This document shows positions 1 through 9,166 of a stretch of DNA of 35,000 nucleotides, piece after piece; positions within the stretch are counted from its first letter, which is position 1; every line of letters begins with the position of its first letter. Location: assembly GCA_000158135.1 (NCBI GenBank), contig DS999531.1, forward strand, positions 470,606-505,605, given 5' to 3'. This stretch comes from Rhodobacteraceae bacterium KLH11 (GTDB taxonomy: Bacteria > Pseudomonadota > Alphaproteobacteria > Rhodobacterales > Rhodobacteraceae). Both the position numbers and the translations under genes were made by a program. A model generated the notes under the pieces. It was not told the DNA's origin, made no database searches, and saw only the letters and a program-made list of their open reading frames with translations.

Positions 1-72
1 CGGGCCCAAGGCCGCTAGCGATATTGGCGTAGCCAATGTTGCGCGGGCGCGGGAGCATCTCTTTTCACGCGC

Positions 73-2166
73 TTACCCATCCTTGTTGAGATCATCAAAG
101 CTGCGGCCCTCAGCGACAAGTTGTTCCAGCAGCGGCGCAGGTTGCCAAAAATAAGGGTCTTCTTCAGACCATCTGCGGATATCATCCAGCAGATTGGGCA
201 AGCCTTGCAGATCAGCCCATTTCAACGGTCCACCCCAATAGCGTGGAAAACCGTAGCCATAGATCAGCGTGACATCCACATCCAGTGGTCGTCGGGCGAT
301 GCCTTCGCCAATCACCCGCGCTGCTTCGTTCACCATTGCGACCATATAGCGGCGCACGATCTCGTCATCCGTAAATCCACGCGCCGAGATACCTTGCGCC
401 GCGCGTTCGGCTTCGATCAAAGGCATAACCTCGGGGTTTGGAACTCCACCACGCCTGCCTGTCTCGTAGACATAATATCCTTTGCCCGTTTTCTGACCAA
501 AATACCCCCCTTCACACAGCTTGTCTGCGTAAAAGCTGTCGCGCGCACGCGGATCCAGCCCTGCGGCCCGTTTGCGTTTACGCGCCGCCCAGCCAATATC
601 CAGCCCGGCCAGATCAGAGACTGCAAAAGGCCCCATCGCAAAACCAAATGCGGTCAGCGCGGCGTCGATCTGATAAGGGCTGGCCCCATCCAGAACCATG
701 TGATCCGCACAGGTCCGGTACGCGCTCAGAATCCGGTTCCCGATAAAACCGTCGCACACCCCCGCACGAACCGCCGTTTTTCCCAACCGCTTGCCCAACG
801 CAAATCCGGTTGCCACCACTTCGGGCGCGGTACGATCTGCCACTACGACTTCAAGCAGTTTCATCACGTGGGCCGGTGAGAAGAAATGCAGCCCGATCAC
901 ATCGTCCGGCCTGCGGGTCAACGCCGCTATTTCGTTGATGTCAAGATAAGAGGTGTTGGTTGCCAGAACGGCCCCGCCCTTGCACACCGCATCCAGCTGC
1001 GCAAAAACCTGTTTCTTGACCTCCATATCCTCGAACACCGCCTCGATCACCAGATCGACGTTCTGCAGCGCGTCATAATCCAGCGCCAGTTCCAGCCGGT
1101 TCTGCAGGATATCATCATGATCGCTCTGGCTGAGTTTGCCGCGTTTCACCGCACCGGCCAGATTTGAAGCGATCCGTGCTTGCGCCGCCTTCGCGGCCTC
1201 AGGCGTCATTTCCAGCAGGACCACCGGCAGCCCTGCCAACAGCGCCGAGGTGGCAATTCCGGCACCCATCGTGCCCCCGCCAATGACGCCAATCTGGTGC
1301 AGATCACGGGGCACGACCCCCTGCAGCTCAGGCAGTTTGGAGACCGCGCGTTCCGCAAAGAAGGCATGGATCAGGCCCTTGCGCTGGTCCGAGGCCATCA
1401 ACTCGGTAAACAACTCCCGTTCGCGCACCAGACCTGATGCAAAATCATCGGCCTCGCAAGCGGCCTGCACAGCCCGCACAGCAACGGCCGGTGAAAGCTG
1501 GCCCCGCCCTTTCTTTAATACTGCTTCATATCTGGCGTCGAAATCGATCGGCTCGGGCGTTGGCATCTCGCAGATCGGGCGCCGCGGCGTGTTGGCTGCG
1601 AGCAATGCGCGCGTATAGGCCAATCCGACCTCGCGCGGATCGCCTTCCCCGATCTTGTCCAGCACGCCCATCTCAAGCGCCTCGGCAGCCCGGACGTGGC
1701 GGCCGGTTGTGATCATATCCAAAGCGGCCTCAACCCCGATAATGCGCGGCAGGCGCTGGGTTCCGCCTGCGCCCGGGATGATCCCCAGATTGACCTCGGG
1801 CAACCCCACCTTGGCCGAGGGCACAGCGATGCGGTAGTGGCAGGACAACGCAACCTCAAGCCCGCCCCCGAGCGCGGTGCCGTGCAGTGCTGAGACCACC
1901 AGTAGCGGGGATGCTTCAATCCGGTTGCAAAGCGCAGGCAGCCCCGGCTCCTGCGGGGGTTTTCCGAATTCGCGAATATCTGCACCGGCGAAATAGGTGC
2001 GCCCCTCACCATAGATCAGAACCGCCCGCGCGCCGTCGGCTTCGGCACGCTCAATCCCCGATAGCAGACCCCGGCGCACATCGACACCCAGCGCATTGAC
2101 CGGCGGATTCCGCGCCGACAAGACAGCGATATCATCTACTTTCTCATATCCGATGACCTGAGACAT
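73..2166 (-). CDS. Fused enoyl-CoA hydratase / 3-hydroxyacyl-CoA dehydrogenase
   Basis: FadB/FadJ-like bifunctional beta-oxidation enzyme of about 697 aa. The N-terminal crotonase domain shows [10 protein letters not shown] near residue 60 and the segment [17 protein letters not shown], which carries the catalytic Glu. The C-terminal NAD-binding half begins near residue 300 with [11 protein letters not shown] and continues with [30 protein letters not shown] and GFIGNRIL. I chose the ATG at 2166 because a GGGGGAG ribosome site precedes it; an upstream in-frame ATG at 2244 lies inside the proposed operator. It is transcribed away from the cyclase gene, with a PaaR-like palindrome between them. 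Separate paaF and paaH are missing from the cluster, so I infer that it hydrates 2,3-dehydroadipyl-CoA and oxidises 3-hydroxyadipyl-CoA. It could instead be a general fatty-acid oxidation enzyme; the family call is firm and the substrate is not. Confidence 0.9.
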   Translation of the reverse strand: MSQVIGYEKVDDIAVLSARNPPVNALGVDVRRGLLSGIERAEADGARAVLIYGEGRTYFAGADIREFGKPPQEPGLPALCNRIEASPLLVVSALHGTALGGGLEVALSCHYRIAVPSAKVGLPEVNLGIIPGAGGTQRLPRIIGVEAALDMITTGRHVRAAEALEMGVLDKIGEGDPREVGLAYTRALLAANTPRRPICEMPTPEPIDFDARYEAVLKKGRGQLSPAVAVRAVQAACEADDFASGLVRERELFTELMASDQRKGLIHAFFAERAVSKLPELQGVVPRDLHQIGVIGGGTMGAGIATSALLAGLPVVLLEMTPEAAKAAQARIASNLAGAVKRGKLSQSDHDDILQNRLELALDYDALQNVDLVIEAVFEDMEVKKQVFAQLDAVCKGGAVLATNTSYLDINEIAALTRRPDDVIGLHFFSPAHVMKLLEVVVADRTAPEVVATGFALGKRLGKTAVRAGVCDGFIGNRILSAYRTCADHMVLDGASPYQIDAALTAFGFAMGPFAVSDLAGLDIGWAARKRKRAAGLDPRARDSFYADKLCEGGYFGQKTGKGYYVYETGRRGGVPNPEVMPLIEAERAAQGISARGFTDDEIVRRYMVAMVNEAARVIGEGIARRPLDVDVTLIYGYGFPRYWGGPLKWADLQGLPNLLDDIRRWSEEDPYFWQPAPLLEQLVAEGRSFDDLNKDG

Positions 2167-2239
2167 ACGACCCTGCTCCCCCAAACAATATGCGCCCAGA
2201 GACTGAACCGGTCCGTGCGGGTATTCAAGTTCATTTTCA

Positions 2240-2257
2240 ACCAACCGTTCGGTTTTA
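2240..2257. promoter_or_regulatory. Proposed PaaR operator 1
   Basis: The site reads ACCAACCG-TT-CGGTTTTA, with inverted arms ACCG/CGGT around a 2-nt centre. Fifteen bases, ACCAACCGTTCGGTT, recur exactly, on the opposite strand, in the paaG-paaZ divergent region (12361-12378). It sits between the fused hydratase/dehydrogenase gene and the cyclase gene, where a TetR-type repressor could control both. Assignment to PaaR is inferred from the location and the shared motif. Confidence 0.6.
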
Positions 2258-2398
2258 TTATTTTACCGCGATTACGAATATGTGAGGTCCAAGATGCGCC
2301 GGGCGGGCTAAGTAATAGTGATGCGAGTCAAATCGAACTCAACCGGGTATCCCGGACGATATCCGGTTACCAGAATCAGAAGATCAGGGAGTTAGGCG

Positions 2399-3217
2399 AT
2401 GTGTGATATATGTGTGATGAACGCTGTAAAAGACCGGATGTTATCGCGGCGTTCGTTTTTCAAGGCCGGGGCCGCAATGGCCGCAGGAACGGCCCTGGGA
2501 ACCGCCGCGACAACACCGGCGATGGCCCAGGGGCATGGCGAGGTCGTCGACATGACCCATGTTTATGACGCCGACTTCCCCACCTATTTTGGCGCACCGG
2601 GCATTGAGGCCACGCAAACCTTCAACTTCAAGGATAACGGGTTCAACCTGTTCAATCTGGCACTGAATGAACACACGGGAACGCATATAGATGCACCGCT
2701 GCATTTCTCGGCAGATGGCCAGTCGGTCGATGAAATCCCGGTTTCAAATCTGATCTGCCCGCTATGCGTGATCGACATTGCCGCGCGCGCGGCCGAGGAC
2801 GCCGATGCCCAGGTTACACCCGATGATCTGTCATCGTGGATTGCCGCCAATGGGCCGATTCCCGATGGCGCCTGCGTCGCCATGTACTCTGGCTGGGGGG
2901 CAAAGACTGCCACGCCAGAGTTTCGCAACGCGGATGCCGAGGGCAAGATGCACTTTCCCGGCTTTCACGTCGAAGCCGCGCAGATGTTGATGGACGAAAC
3001 AGGGGCTGTTGCGCTGGCCGTGGACTCCCTGTCACTGGATCACGGGTCTTCCGCGGATTTTGCAACGCATTATGCCTGGTTACCTACCAATCGCTACGGG
3101 ATCGAAAATCTGGCCAATCTGGATAAAATTCCCGCCAGCGGTGCCACCCTTGTTGTGGGCGCACCCACGCATCGTGGCGGTACAGGGGGGCCCGCGCGTA
3201 TCTTCGCGATGGTCTGA
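2399..3217 (+). CDS. Tat-exported cyclase family (kynurenine formamidase-like) hydrolase
   Basis: Cyclase family protein of 272 aa (the metal-dependent fold that includes bacterial kynurenine formamidase). The metal-site signature HTGTHIDAPLHF is clear near residues 91-102. Residues 17-44 form a twin-arginine signal: SRRSFFKAG, then an Ala/Gly-rich hydrophobic stretch ending AMA, so the mature protein should act in the periplasm. The ATG at 2399 is preceded by a CAGGGAG ribosome site. The gene lies between the two beta-oxidation genes of the paa island, beside a proposed PaaR operator, and is followed by an intrinsic terminator. Its substrate cannot be read from the sequence; a link to aromatic catabolism is inferred from position only. 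Confidence 0.8.
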   Translation: MCDICVMNAVKDRMLSRRSFFKAGAAMAAGTALGTAATTPAMAQGHGEVVDMTHVYDADFPTYFGAPGIEATQTFNFKDNGFNLFNLALNEHTGTHIDAPLHFSADGQSVDEIPVSNLICPLCVIDIAARAAEDADAQVTPDDLSSWIAANGPIPDGACVAMYSGWGAKTATPEFRNADAEGKMHFPGFHVEAAQMLMDETGAVALAVDSLSLDHGSSADFATHYAWLPTNRYGIENLANLDKIPASGATLVVGAPTHRGGTGGPARIFAMV

Positions 3218-3246
3218 ATTCCGGCACATATCCATTGGCGCAATTC

Positions 3247-3278
3247 GGGCGGGGCTTGATCCCGCCCTTCTCAGTTTT
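3247..3278 (+). terminator. Intrinsic terminator after the cyclase gene
   Basis: A 7-bp GC stem, GGGCGGG/CCCGCCC with a 7-nt loop, is followed by TTCTCAGTTTT. It lies 30 bases after the cyclase stop and separates that gene from the thiolase-paaA operon. Confidence 0.7.
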
Positions 3279-3435
3279 ACGCTCTGCCCCGGATGCAAGC
3301 CGATCGGCGCAAAGGCAGCAATCTGGTTCACAGCCCCGGCGGCTTATGCGGATACCCTCAATATGTTACCAATATCGTGAGTATCATACTTTTTCGTTAC
3401 ATTTTTCTTGCGTCGAATCAATGTGACACCTATTA

Positions 3436-3453
3436 ACCGACCTACCGGTCACC
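3436..3453. promoter_or_regulatory. Proposed PaaR operator 2
   Basis: The site reads ACCGACCT-AC-CGGTCACC. It matches the pattern ACCNACCG-NN-CGGT at all but one fixed position. It lies 36 bases upstream of the thiolase start, where it could control the paaJ-paaABCDE operon. It is weaker than sites 1 and 3, and the call rests on position and pattern. Confidence 0.45.
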
Positions 3454-3488
3454 TAATGACATGGCATCAAATCCGGAGTCTTCGCCCT

Positions 3489-4691
3489 ATGGACGCCTTT
3501 ATCTGCGACGCTCAGCGCACCCCAATCGGACGATATGGCGGCAGCCTGAGTCAGGTCCGTACTGATGATCTGGCAGCAATCCCAATGGCGGCATTGGTCG
3601 CCAGAAACCCTCAGGTCGATTGGGCCAGTCTGGATGACGTGATCTATGGTGATGCCAATCAGGCCGGTGAGAGCAACCGGAACGTCGCACGTATGGCTGC
3701 CCTGTTGGCGGGGCTGCCGATTGATGTGCCGGGCACAACGATCAACCGGCTATGCGCCTCGGGCATGGATGCGGTGGGCATGGCAGCCCGGGCCATCAAG
3801 GCCGGTGACTATGACATGGTTATCGCGGGCGGCGTCGAAAGCATGTCACGCGCGCCTTTTGTGATGCCCAAGGCGACCTCGGCCTTTTCCCGCGCCAACA
3901 CCATCTATGATACCACCATCGGCTGGCGTTTTGTGAATCCCAGAATGCAGCAGGAATTTGGTGTCGACACGATGCCCGAAACAGCAGATAACGTAGCGGA
4001 AGCTTACGGGATCAGCCGCTCTGATCAGGACGCGTTTGCCGAACGCAGCCAGGCCCGCTGGGCCGCGGCGCACCAGACCGGGGTGTTTCAGGAGGAGATC
4101 ACCCCGGTCACAATCCCGCAGCGCAAGGGCGACCCCATCGTGGTTGACACGGATGAACATCCGCGCCCCGGCACAACGGCTGAAAAACTTGCGGGCCTCA
4201 AGGGGATCAACGGGCCAGACAAAACCGTAACGGCCGGAAATGCGTCAGGTGTCAATGATGGCGCGGCGGCAATCCTGCTGGCGAATGAGGCCACGGCAGC
4301 GAAAAACGGCCTGGCCCCCATTGCGCGCGTTGTTGGCATGTCTGTCGCCGGGGTTGAGCCGCGCGTGATGGGCATCGGCCCGGTTCCTGCCAGCCGCAAG
4401 GTTCTGGCGCGCGCAGGGCTCAGCATCGAACAGATGGATGTGATAGAATTGAACGAGGCGTTTGCCGCGCAAGGGCTGGCCACGCTTCGTGAACTGGGTG
4501 TTGCCGATGATGCGCCGCATGTGAACCCAAATGGCGGCGCGATCGCCATCGGCCATCCGCTTGGGATGAGCGGGACGCGAATGGTCATGACCGCGGCCCT
4601 GCAATTGCGCCGCACGGGCGGGCGCTATGCCTTGTGCACCATGTGCGTGGGCGTTGGGCAGGGTGCCGCGCTCATTCTTGAACGCGTGTAA
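3489..4691 (+). CDS. paaJ: 3-oxoadipyl-CoA / 3-oxo-5,6-dehydrosuberyl-CoA thiolase
   Basis: Thiolase of 400 aa, the usual length for PaaJ/PcaF. It cleaves 3-oxoadipyl-CoA to succinyl-CoA and acetyl-CoA, and in this pathway also the dehydrosuberyl-CoA intermediate. The nucleophilic Cys is Cys89 in NRLCASGMDAVG. The second active-site block NPNGGAIAIGHPLGMSG and the C-terminal CTMCVGVGQG, with the second Cys, are both present. The start is the ATG at 3489, with the family N-terminus MDAFICDAQRTPIGRYGG and a GGAG ribosome site; the longer in-frame reading from 3408 has no such support. It is the first gene of the paaABCDE operon, 15 bases ahead of paaA. PcaF of the beta-ketoadipate pathway is nearly identical in sequence, so the symbol rests on context. 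Confidence 0.93.
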   Translation: MDAFICDAQRTPIGRYGGSLSQVRTDDLAAIPMAALVARNPQVDWASLDDVIYGDANQAGESNRNVARMAALLAGLPIDVPGTTINRLCASGMDAVGMAARAIKAGDYDMVIAGGVESMSRAPFVMPKATSAFSRANTIYDTTIGWRFVNPRMQQEFGVDTMPETADNVAEAYGISRSDQDAFAERSQARWAAAHQTGVFQEEITPVTIPQRKGDPIVVDTDEHPRPGTTAEKLAGLKGINGPDKTVTAGNASGVNDGAAAILLANEATAAKNGLAPIARVVGMSVAGVEPRVMGIGPVPASRKVLARAGLSIEQMDVIELNEAFAAQGLATLRELGVADDAPHVNPNGGAIAIGHPLGMSGTRMVMTAALQLRRTGGRYALCTMCVGVGQGAALILERV

Positions 4692-4706
4692 GGAAGGAGA
4701 TCCGAC

Positions 4707-5699
4707 ATGTATGCTCAGATGGTCAAAACGGCTGGAAAGGGGCTGAAAACCCGCGAGGATATGTCGGATCAGGAACGCGCCTTTCAGGACAAGATCGACG
4801 CCGACATCAAGATCGAGCCCAAAGACTGGATGCCGGATGACTACCGTGCGACCCTGATCCGCCAGATTGGCCAGCACGCCCATTCCGAGATCGTTGGCCA
4901 ACTGCCCGAAGGCAACTGGATCACCCGTGCCCCCACGCTGGAGCGCAAGGCGATCCTGCTGGCAAAGGTTCAGGATGAGGCCGGGCACGGGCTCTATCTG
5001 TATTGCGCGGCCGAAACCCTTGGCGTTAGCCGGGACGAGTTGACCCAGATGCTGCTGGATGGGCGCATGAAATACTCGTCAATCTTCAATTACCCGACGC
5101 TGAACTGGGCCGATATCGGCGCGGTCGGATGGCTGGTGGATGGGGCCGCGATCATGAATCAGGTTCCGCTGCAGCGAACATCTTATGGCCCCTATTCACG
5201 TGCAATGATCCGGATTTGCAAAGAAGAAAGCTTTCACCAACGGCAAGGCTATGACGCGATCCGCAAGATGGCCGAAGGAACACCGGAACAACGCAGAATG
5301 GCACAGGACGCGCTGAACCGCTTCTGGTTCCCGTCGCTGATGATGTTCGGGCCATCAGATAAGGAATCCGTTCATTCCGCGCAATCGATGGCGTGGAAGA
5401 TCAAGATCAACTCCAACGACGAGCTGCGTCAGAAATTCGTCGATCAGACCGTGCCACAGGCAGAATATCTCGGCCTCACCGTTCCTGACCCTGATCTGAA
5501 ATGGAACGAGGACCGCGGGCACTACGATTTCTCGGAACCCGACTGGCCCGAATTCTTTGACGTGCTCAAAGGCAACGGCCCCTGCAATACCGAACGTCTG
5601 GCGGCCCGCAACAAGGCGTGGGATGACGGCAAATGGGTGCGTGACGGCCTGTTGGCGCATGGCCGCAAGAAACGCGCGCGCAATCTGGCTGCCGAATAG
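4707..5699 (+). CDS. paaA: 1,2-phenylacetyl-CoA epoxidase, catalytic subunit A
   Basis: Catalytic alpha subunit of the di-iron oxygenase that epoxidises the ring of phenylacetyl-CoA using O2 and electrons from PaaE. The 330-aa protein is ferritin-like. Iron ligands are visible as Glu61 (HSEIVG), the ExxH pair Glu91/His94 in [10 protein letters not shown], and the second ExxH Glu174/His177 in [14 protein letters not shown] strong GGAAGGAG ribosome site precedes the ATG. It is followed closely by paaB, paaC, paaD and paaE in the canonical order. Length is slightly above that of the E. coli protein, mainly at the N-terminus. No active-site residue looks lost. Confidence 0.97.
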   Translation: MYAQMVKTAGKGLKTREDMSDQERAFQDKIDADIKIEPKDWMPDDYRATLIRQIGQHAHSEIVGQLPEGNWITRAPTLERKAILLAKVQDEAGHGLYLYCAAETLGVSRDELTQMLLDGRMKYSSIFNYPTLNWADIGAVGWLVDGAAIMNQVPLQRTSYGPYSRAMIRICKEESFHQRQGYDAIRKMAEGTPEQRRMAQDALNRFWFPSLMMFGPSDKESVHSAQSMAWKIKINSNDELRQKFVDQTVPQAEYLGLTVPDPDLKWNEDRGHYDFSEPDWPEFFDVLKGNGPCNTERLAARNKAWDDGKWVRDGLLAHGRKKRARNLAAE

Positions 5700-5721
5700 G
5701 TCACCCTGAGGAGGATACCCG

Positions 5722-6006
5722 ATGAACAACGAATGGCCCCTGTGGGAAATCTTCATCCGCGGTCAGCACGGGATGAGCCACCGTCACGTCGGCTCACTGC
5801 ACGCCCCTGACGCGGAAATGGCGATAAAGAACGCCCGTGACGTGTACACGCGCCGCAACGAAGGCGTGTCGATCTGGGTGGTTGAGGCCAACAATATCGC
5901 GGCCTCGTCACCCGGCGACAAAGGCCCGATGTACGAGCCCAGCGAAAGCAAGGTCTACCGCCACCCGACCTTTTTCGACATTCCCGACGAAGTCGGAGCG
6001 ATGTGA
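5722..6006 (+). CDS. paaB: 1,2-phenylacetyl-CoA epoxidase subunit B
   Basis: Small structural subunit (94 aa) that bridges PaaA-PaaC dimers in the epoxidase complex. The sequence begins MNNEWPLWEIFIRG and contains the conserved GMSHRHVGSLHAPD block and the NEGVSIWVVEA strand. A GAGGAGG ribosome site lies just before the ATG. The stop codon shares a base with the paaC start (ATGTGATG), which suggests translational coupling. No catalytic residues are expected. Confidence 0.95.
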   Translation: MNNEWPLWEIFIRGQHGMSHRHVGSLHAPDAEMAIKNARDVYTRRNEGVSIWVVEANNIAASSPGDKGPMYEPSESKVYRHPTFFDIPDEVGAM

Positions 6007-6764
6007 TGACGCGGGATGAGGCATTCCTGCAATTCCTGCTGCGGATGGGGGATAACACCCTGATCCTTGGCCATCGTGTCAGCGAGTGGTGTGGTCATGC
6101 GCCGGTGCTGGAGGAAGACATAGCGCTGGCCAACACCGCGCTGGACCTGATCGGCCAGACCCAGATGTGGCTGGGCCTTGCCGGAGAGATCGACGGCGGC
6201 AAAAGCGCAGATGATCTGGCCTTTCTGCGCGACGCCTGGGATTTCCGCAATGTGCTGCTGGTTGAGGTGCCCAACGGCGACTTTGGCCGCACCCTGATGC
6301 GGCAGTTCCTGTTTGATGCCTGGCATTCGATCATGCTGGGGCGTCTGATGACATCTTCGGACGCACGGATCGCGGGCATTGCCGCCAAGGCCAGCAAAGA
6401 GGTTACCTATCATCTCGAACGCTCGGGCGATACGGTTGTCGGGCTTGGTGACGGGACGGAAGAAAGCCATGCCCGGATGCAGGCGGCGCTGGAATACCTG
6501 TGGCCTTACGTGGGCGAGATGTTTGTCAACGACGATGTGGATGCCGAGATGGCCAAAGCCGGGATCGCCCCGAACCCCGCTGATCTGCGCGACGAATACG
6601 ACGCCCTGATCGGGCACGTTCTGGCCGAGGCCACGCTGACCCTCCCCGAAAGCCGGTTCGCGCATAAGGGCGGGCGTGACGGGCGGATGCATACCGAACA
6701 TCTGGGCCACCTGCTGACCCAGATGCAGTGGCTGCAACGCGCCTATCCCGGCGCGACGTGGTAA
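6006..6764 (+). CDS. paaC: 1,2-phenylacetyl-CoA epoxidase subunit C
   Basis: Ferritin-like structural partner of PaaA, about 252 aa. In the known complex PaaC has the same fold as PaaA but lacks the active di-iron centre and stabilises it. Recognisable blocks are FLQFLLRMGDNTLILGHRVSEWCGHAPVLEED (in part), LIGQTQMWLG and FDAWHSIMLGRL. The ATG at 6006 overlaps the paaB stop by one base; a GTG three bases upstream (6003) is the alternative start. It sits between paaB and paaD in the canonical order. Confidence 0.95.
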   Translation: MTRDEAFLQFLLRMGDNTLILGHRVSEWCGHAPVLEEDIALANTALDLIGQTQMWLGLAGEIDGGKSADDLAFLRDAWDFRNVLLVEVPNGDFGRTLMRQFLFDAWHSIMLGRLMTSSDARIAGIAAKASKEVTYHLERSGDTVVGLGDGTEESHARMQAALEYLWPYVGEMFVNDDVDAEMAKAGIAPNPADLRDEYDALIGHVLAEATLTLPESRFAHKGGRDGRMHTEHLGHLLTQMQWLQRAYPGATW

Positions 6765-6770
6765 GGGCCG

Positions 6771-7229
6771 GTGCGGGCCTCAACCGATCAGGTCTGGGAA
6801 TGGCTCGATGCCGTTCCCGACCCCGAAATCCCGGTGATCTCGGTCGTTGATCTGGGCATCGTGCGCGATGTGCGGTGGGAGGGTGACACGTTGAAAGTGA
6901 CGGTCACACCAACCTATTCGGGTTGCCCGGCGACCTCGGTGATCAGCATGGATATCGAAACCACGCTGCGCGCTCACGGCATTGATGACGTGCAGATCGA
7001 CACAAGCATCGCCCCCGCCTGGACGACAGACTGGCTCAGCGACAAGGGCCGCGCCCGGTTGGAGGAATACGGCATCGCCCCACCCCAACCAGCGGGCGGC
7101 CCTGACCGTTGCCCGCGTTGCGGCAGCAAGGCGGTCGAAAAGGTCAGCCAGTTCGGCTCGACCCCGTGCAAGGCCCATTGGCGCTGTACCGATTGTCTGG
7201 AACCCTTTGATTATTTCAAGTGCATCTGA
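6771..7229 (+). CDS. paaD: Epoxidase maturation protein PaaD (MIP18-type)
   Basis: A 152-aa protein with an N-terminal MIP18/DUF59 domain (DPEIPVISVVDLGIVRDV near residues 17-34) and a C-terminal cysteine-rich zinc-ribbon-like tail (CPRCGS, then CKAHWRCTDCLEPF and a final Cys). PaaD is required for epoxidase activity and is thought to act in Fe-S or di-iron maturation. The start is a GTG at 6771, six bases after the paaC stop; no better ATG exists upstream. The last codons run to within 15 bases of paaE. Confidence 0.92.
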   Translation: MRASTDQVWEWLDAVPDPEIPVISVVDLGIVRDVRWEGDTLKVTVTPTYSGCPATSVISMDIETTLRAHGIDDVQIDTSIAPAWTTDWLSDKGRARLEEYGIAPPQPAGGPDRCPRCGSKAVEKVSQFGSTPCKAHWRCTDCLEPFDYFKCI

Positions 7230-7243
7230 CGGAGGAGCACCGG

Positions 7244-8317
7244 ATGGCACGCTTTCATGATCTGAAAGTCACCGACATTCACAAAACCATCCGCGATGCG
7301 GTGGTGGTGACGTTGAAACCGGTGAACGGTTCGGCCGCCGAATTCGATTTTATCCAAGGCCAATACCTGACATTCCGGCGCGATTTCGATGGGGAAGAGC
7401 TGCGCCGCTCCTACTCGATCTGCGCAGGCAAGGATGAGGGCATCCTGCAGGTTGGCATCAAACGCGTGGAAGGCGGAGCATTCTCGACCTGGGCCAACAC
7501 CGATCTGAAGGTGGGCGATACGGTTCAGGCGATGCCCCCTATGGGCAGCTTTCACACCGCAATCGATCCAGCTGCCGAAAAACAATATCTGGGTTTTGCC
7601 GGTGGGTCGGGCATTACCCCGGTTCTGTCGATCCTGAAAACCACGCTCACGCGTGAGCCGCGCTCCCGGTTCACACTGGTCTATGCCAACAAGGGCGTGA
7701 ACACGATCATGTTCCGCGAGGAGTTGGAGGATCTGAAAAACCTCAATATGGGCCGCCTGAACGTCATCCACATTCTGGAAACGGACGCGCAGGAGATCGA
7801 GTTGTTCACCGGTCTGGTCACGCAGGAGAAATGCGCCGAGCTTTTCGCGCGCTGGATCGATATCCGGAACACGGACACTGCCTTTATCTGCGGACCCGAG
7901 CCGATGATGCTGGGCATCGCTGCCGCGCTGCGTGCGCATGGGCTGGAGGACAGGCAGATCAAGTTCGAACTGTTCGCCAGCGCCCAGCCCGGTCGGATCA
8001 AGCGCAAGGTAAGTGATACGGACACGGCATCTCAGGCCAACCGGACCAAAGCTTCAATCACCTTGGACGGAGCAACGCAGACCATCACCATGCCCAAGGA
8101 TCAGTCGATCCTTGATGCCGCGCTGGACAACGCGATGGACGCGCCCTTTGCCTGCAAGGCCGGGGTCTGTTCCACCTGCCGCTGCCGGGTGCTTAAGGGC
8201 GATGTCGAGATGGTCGCCAATCACGCGCTGGAAGATTACGAGGTCGAAAAGGGCTATGTCCTGAGTTGCCAGGCCTATCCGCTGACCGACACCGTGGTCG
8301 TGGACTACGATCAGTAG
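7244..8317 (+). CDS. paaE: Phenylacetyl-CoA epoxidase reductase PaaE
   Basis: NAD(P)H reductase (357 aa) that feeds electrons to PaaA. The N-terminal FAD domain has LRRSYSICAG. The NAD(P) domain has FAGGSGITPVLSI and CGPEPMM. The C-terminal plant-type [2Fe-2S] ferredoxin domain has ACKAGVCSTCRC (CX4CX2C) and a later Cys in VLSCQAYPL. The ATG at 7244 follows a GGAGGAG ribosome site; an in-frame GTG 24 bases upstream overlaps paaD and is less likely. It is the fifth gene of the canonical epoxidase operon and is followed closely by an extra paralogue. Confidence 0.96.
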   Translation: MARFHDLKVTDIHKTIRDAVVVTLKPVNGSAAEFDFIQGQYLTFRRDFDGEELRRSYSICAGKDEGILQVGIKRVEGGAFSTWANTDLKVGDTVQAMPPMGSFHTAIDPAAEKQYLGFAGGSGITPVLSILKTTLTREPRSRFTLVYANKGVNTIMFREELEDLKNLNMGRLNVIHILETDAQEIELFTGLVTQEKCAELFARWIDIRNTDTAFICGPEPMMLGIAAALRAHGLEDRQIKFELFASAQPGRIKRKVSDTDTASQANRTKASITLDGATQTITMPKDQSILDAALDNAMDAPFACKAGVCSTCRCRVLKGDVEMVANHALEDYEVEKGYVLSCQAYPLTDTVVVDYDQ

Positions 8318-8329
8318 ACGGAGGGAATG

Positions 8330-9088
8330 ATGGCTGAAGACATGACAATCGAAAGCTATCTGGCCGCAGGTGGCGTTCTGAGCAACCCGACCAACGTACC
8401 GCCCCGCTATCGCGCAGAGCTCATGAAACTGATGGCAACCTTCGTGGATAGCGAAATGGCAGGGGCTGCGGGTTTTGCCGATATCATCAATCAGGGCCCG
8501 GGCATCAAGGAACGCATCGCAGCAGCAAAGATTGTGCTGGAAAAGACCGACAACGCGGATCGGGTTCTGAAAATCATGGGCGCGTTCGGGGCCAATACCG
8601 ACCGCTATGCCAATCACCATCCCTGGACCACACGCCTGAGCCGCGATGCGGATATCGGGGCCACCCGATCCGAACATGACATGCGTCTTGCGGTGTTCAA
8701 CTATCCGATTGAAGGATGGGAGGACGCCGTGGTGATGAACCTTCTGATGAGTCAGGCGGTGGATGTTCAACTCGCGCAGTTCACACAGATATCCTATCAG
8801 CCGCTGGCCGAAGCCTTCCGCGACATCGCCCCGGTCGAGGCGCATCACGGCGAACTGGCCCTTGAGGGTGCGACCAGACTGATCGAACGGGGCAAAACCG
8901 CCGAGATGCAAGCCTCGGTCGATTATTGGTGGCCCCGCGTGGCGGCCAGTTTCGGGGTCGGAACCCCGGAGAAAACCGAAATGCTCCGCAAGCTGGGGCT
9001 GCGGCGGTTGACCGGGGCTGAGATGAAAGATCAGTGGGTGACAAAAGCGACCGAGCAGCTCGGCACGTTGGGCCTCAAAGCATCATGA
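8330..9088 (+). CDS. Phenylacetic-acid-catabolic-family ferritin-like protein (extra paralogue)
   Basis: A 252-aa helical protein of the PaaA/PaaC superfamily, encoded 12 bases after paaE and so almost certainly co-transcribed. One ExxH motif survives (EAHHGEL, near residues 170-176). The first helix pair carries a Glu (DSEMAGAAG, near residue 42) without the paired His seen in PaaA, so a full di-iron site is doubtful. GGAGG precedes two adjacent ATG codons; the second (8330) has the better spacing. PaaABCDE is already complete, so this is a sixth component: an assembly factor, an alternative subunit or a separate oxygenase. Family membership is judged from the overall pattern and context; the function is unknown. 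Confidence 0.75.
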   Translation: MAEDMTIESYLAAGGVLSNPTNVPPRYRAELMKLMATFVDSEMAGAAGFADIINQGPGIKERIAAAKIVLEKTDNADRVLKIMGAFGANTDRYANHHPWTTRLSRDADIGATRSEHDMRLAVFNYPIEGWEDAVVMNLLMSQAVDVQLAQFTQISYQPLAEAFRDIAPVEAHHGELALEGATRLIERGKTAEMQASVDYWWPRVAASFGVGTPEKTEMLRKLGLRRLTGAEMKDQWVTKATEQLGTLGLKAS

Positions 9089-9096
9089 TCGCTGAG

Positions 9097-9142
9097 GCCG
9101 GAACGTGCGGTCCGGCAACGGAAACTCCGCCCGCTGACGGGC
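9097..9142. terminator. Possible convergent terminator hairpins
   Basis: Two short stems, GCCGGA/TCCGGC (9097-9116) and GCCCG/CGGGC (9129-9142), lie between the converging ends of the epoxidase operon and paaR. Neither is followed by a clear T run, so termination here is only suggested. Confidence 0.35.
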
Positions 9143-9166
9143 CTAGGGCTCTGTGCCCATGCTCCG

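Noticed and set aside
2215..2406. Short plus-strand frame of 63 codons ahead of the cyclase gene
   Set aside because: It covers the promoter and operator region, lacks a ribosome site and has no recognisable product.
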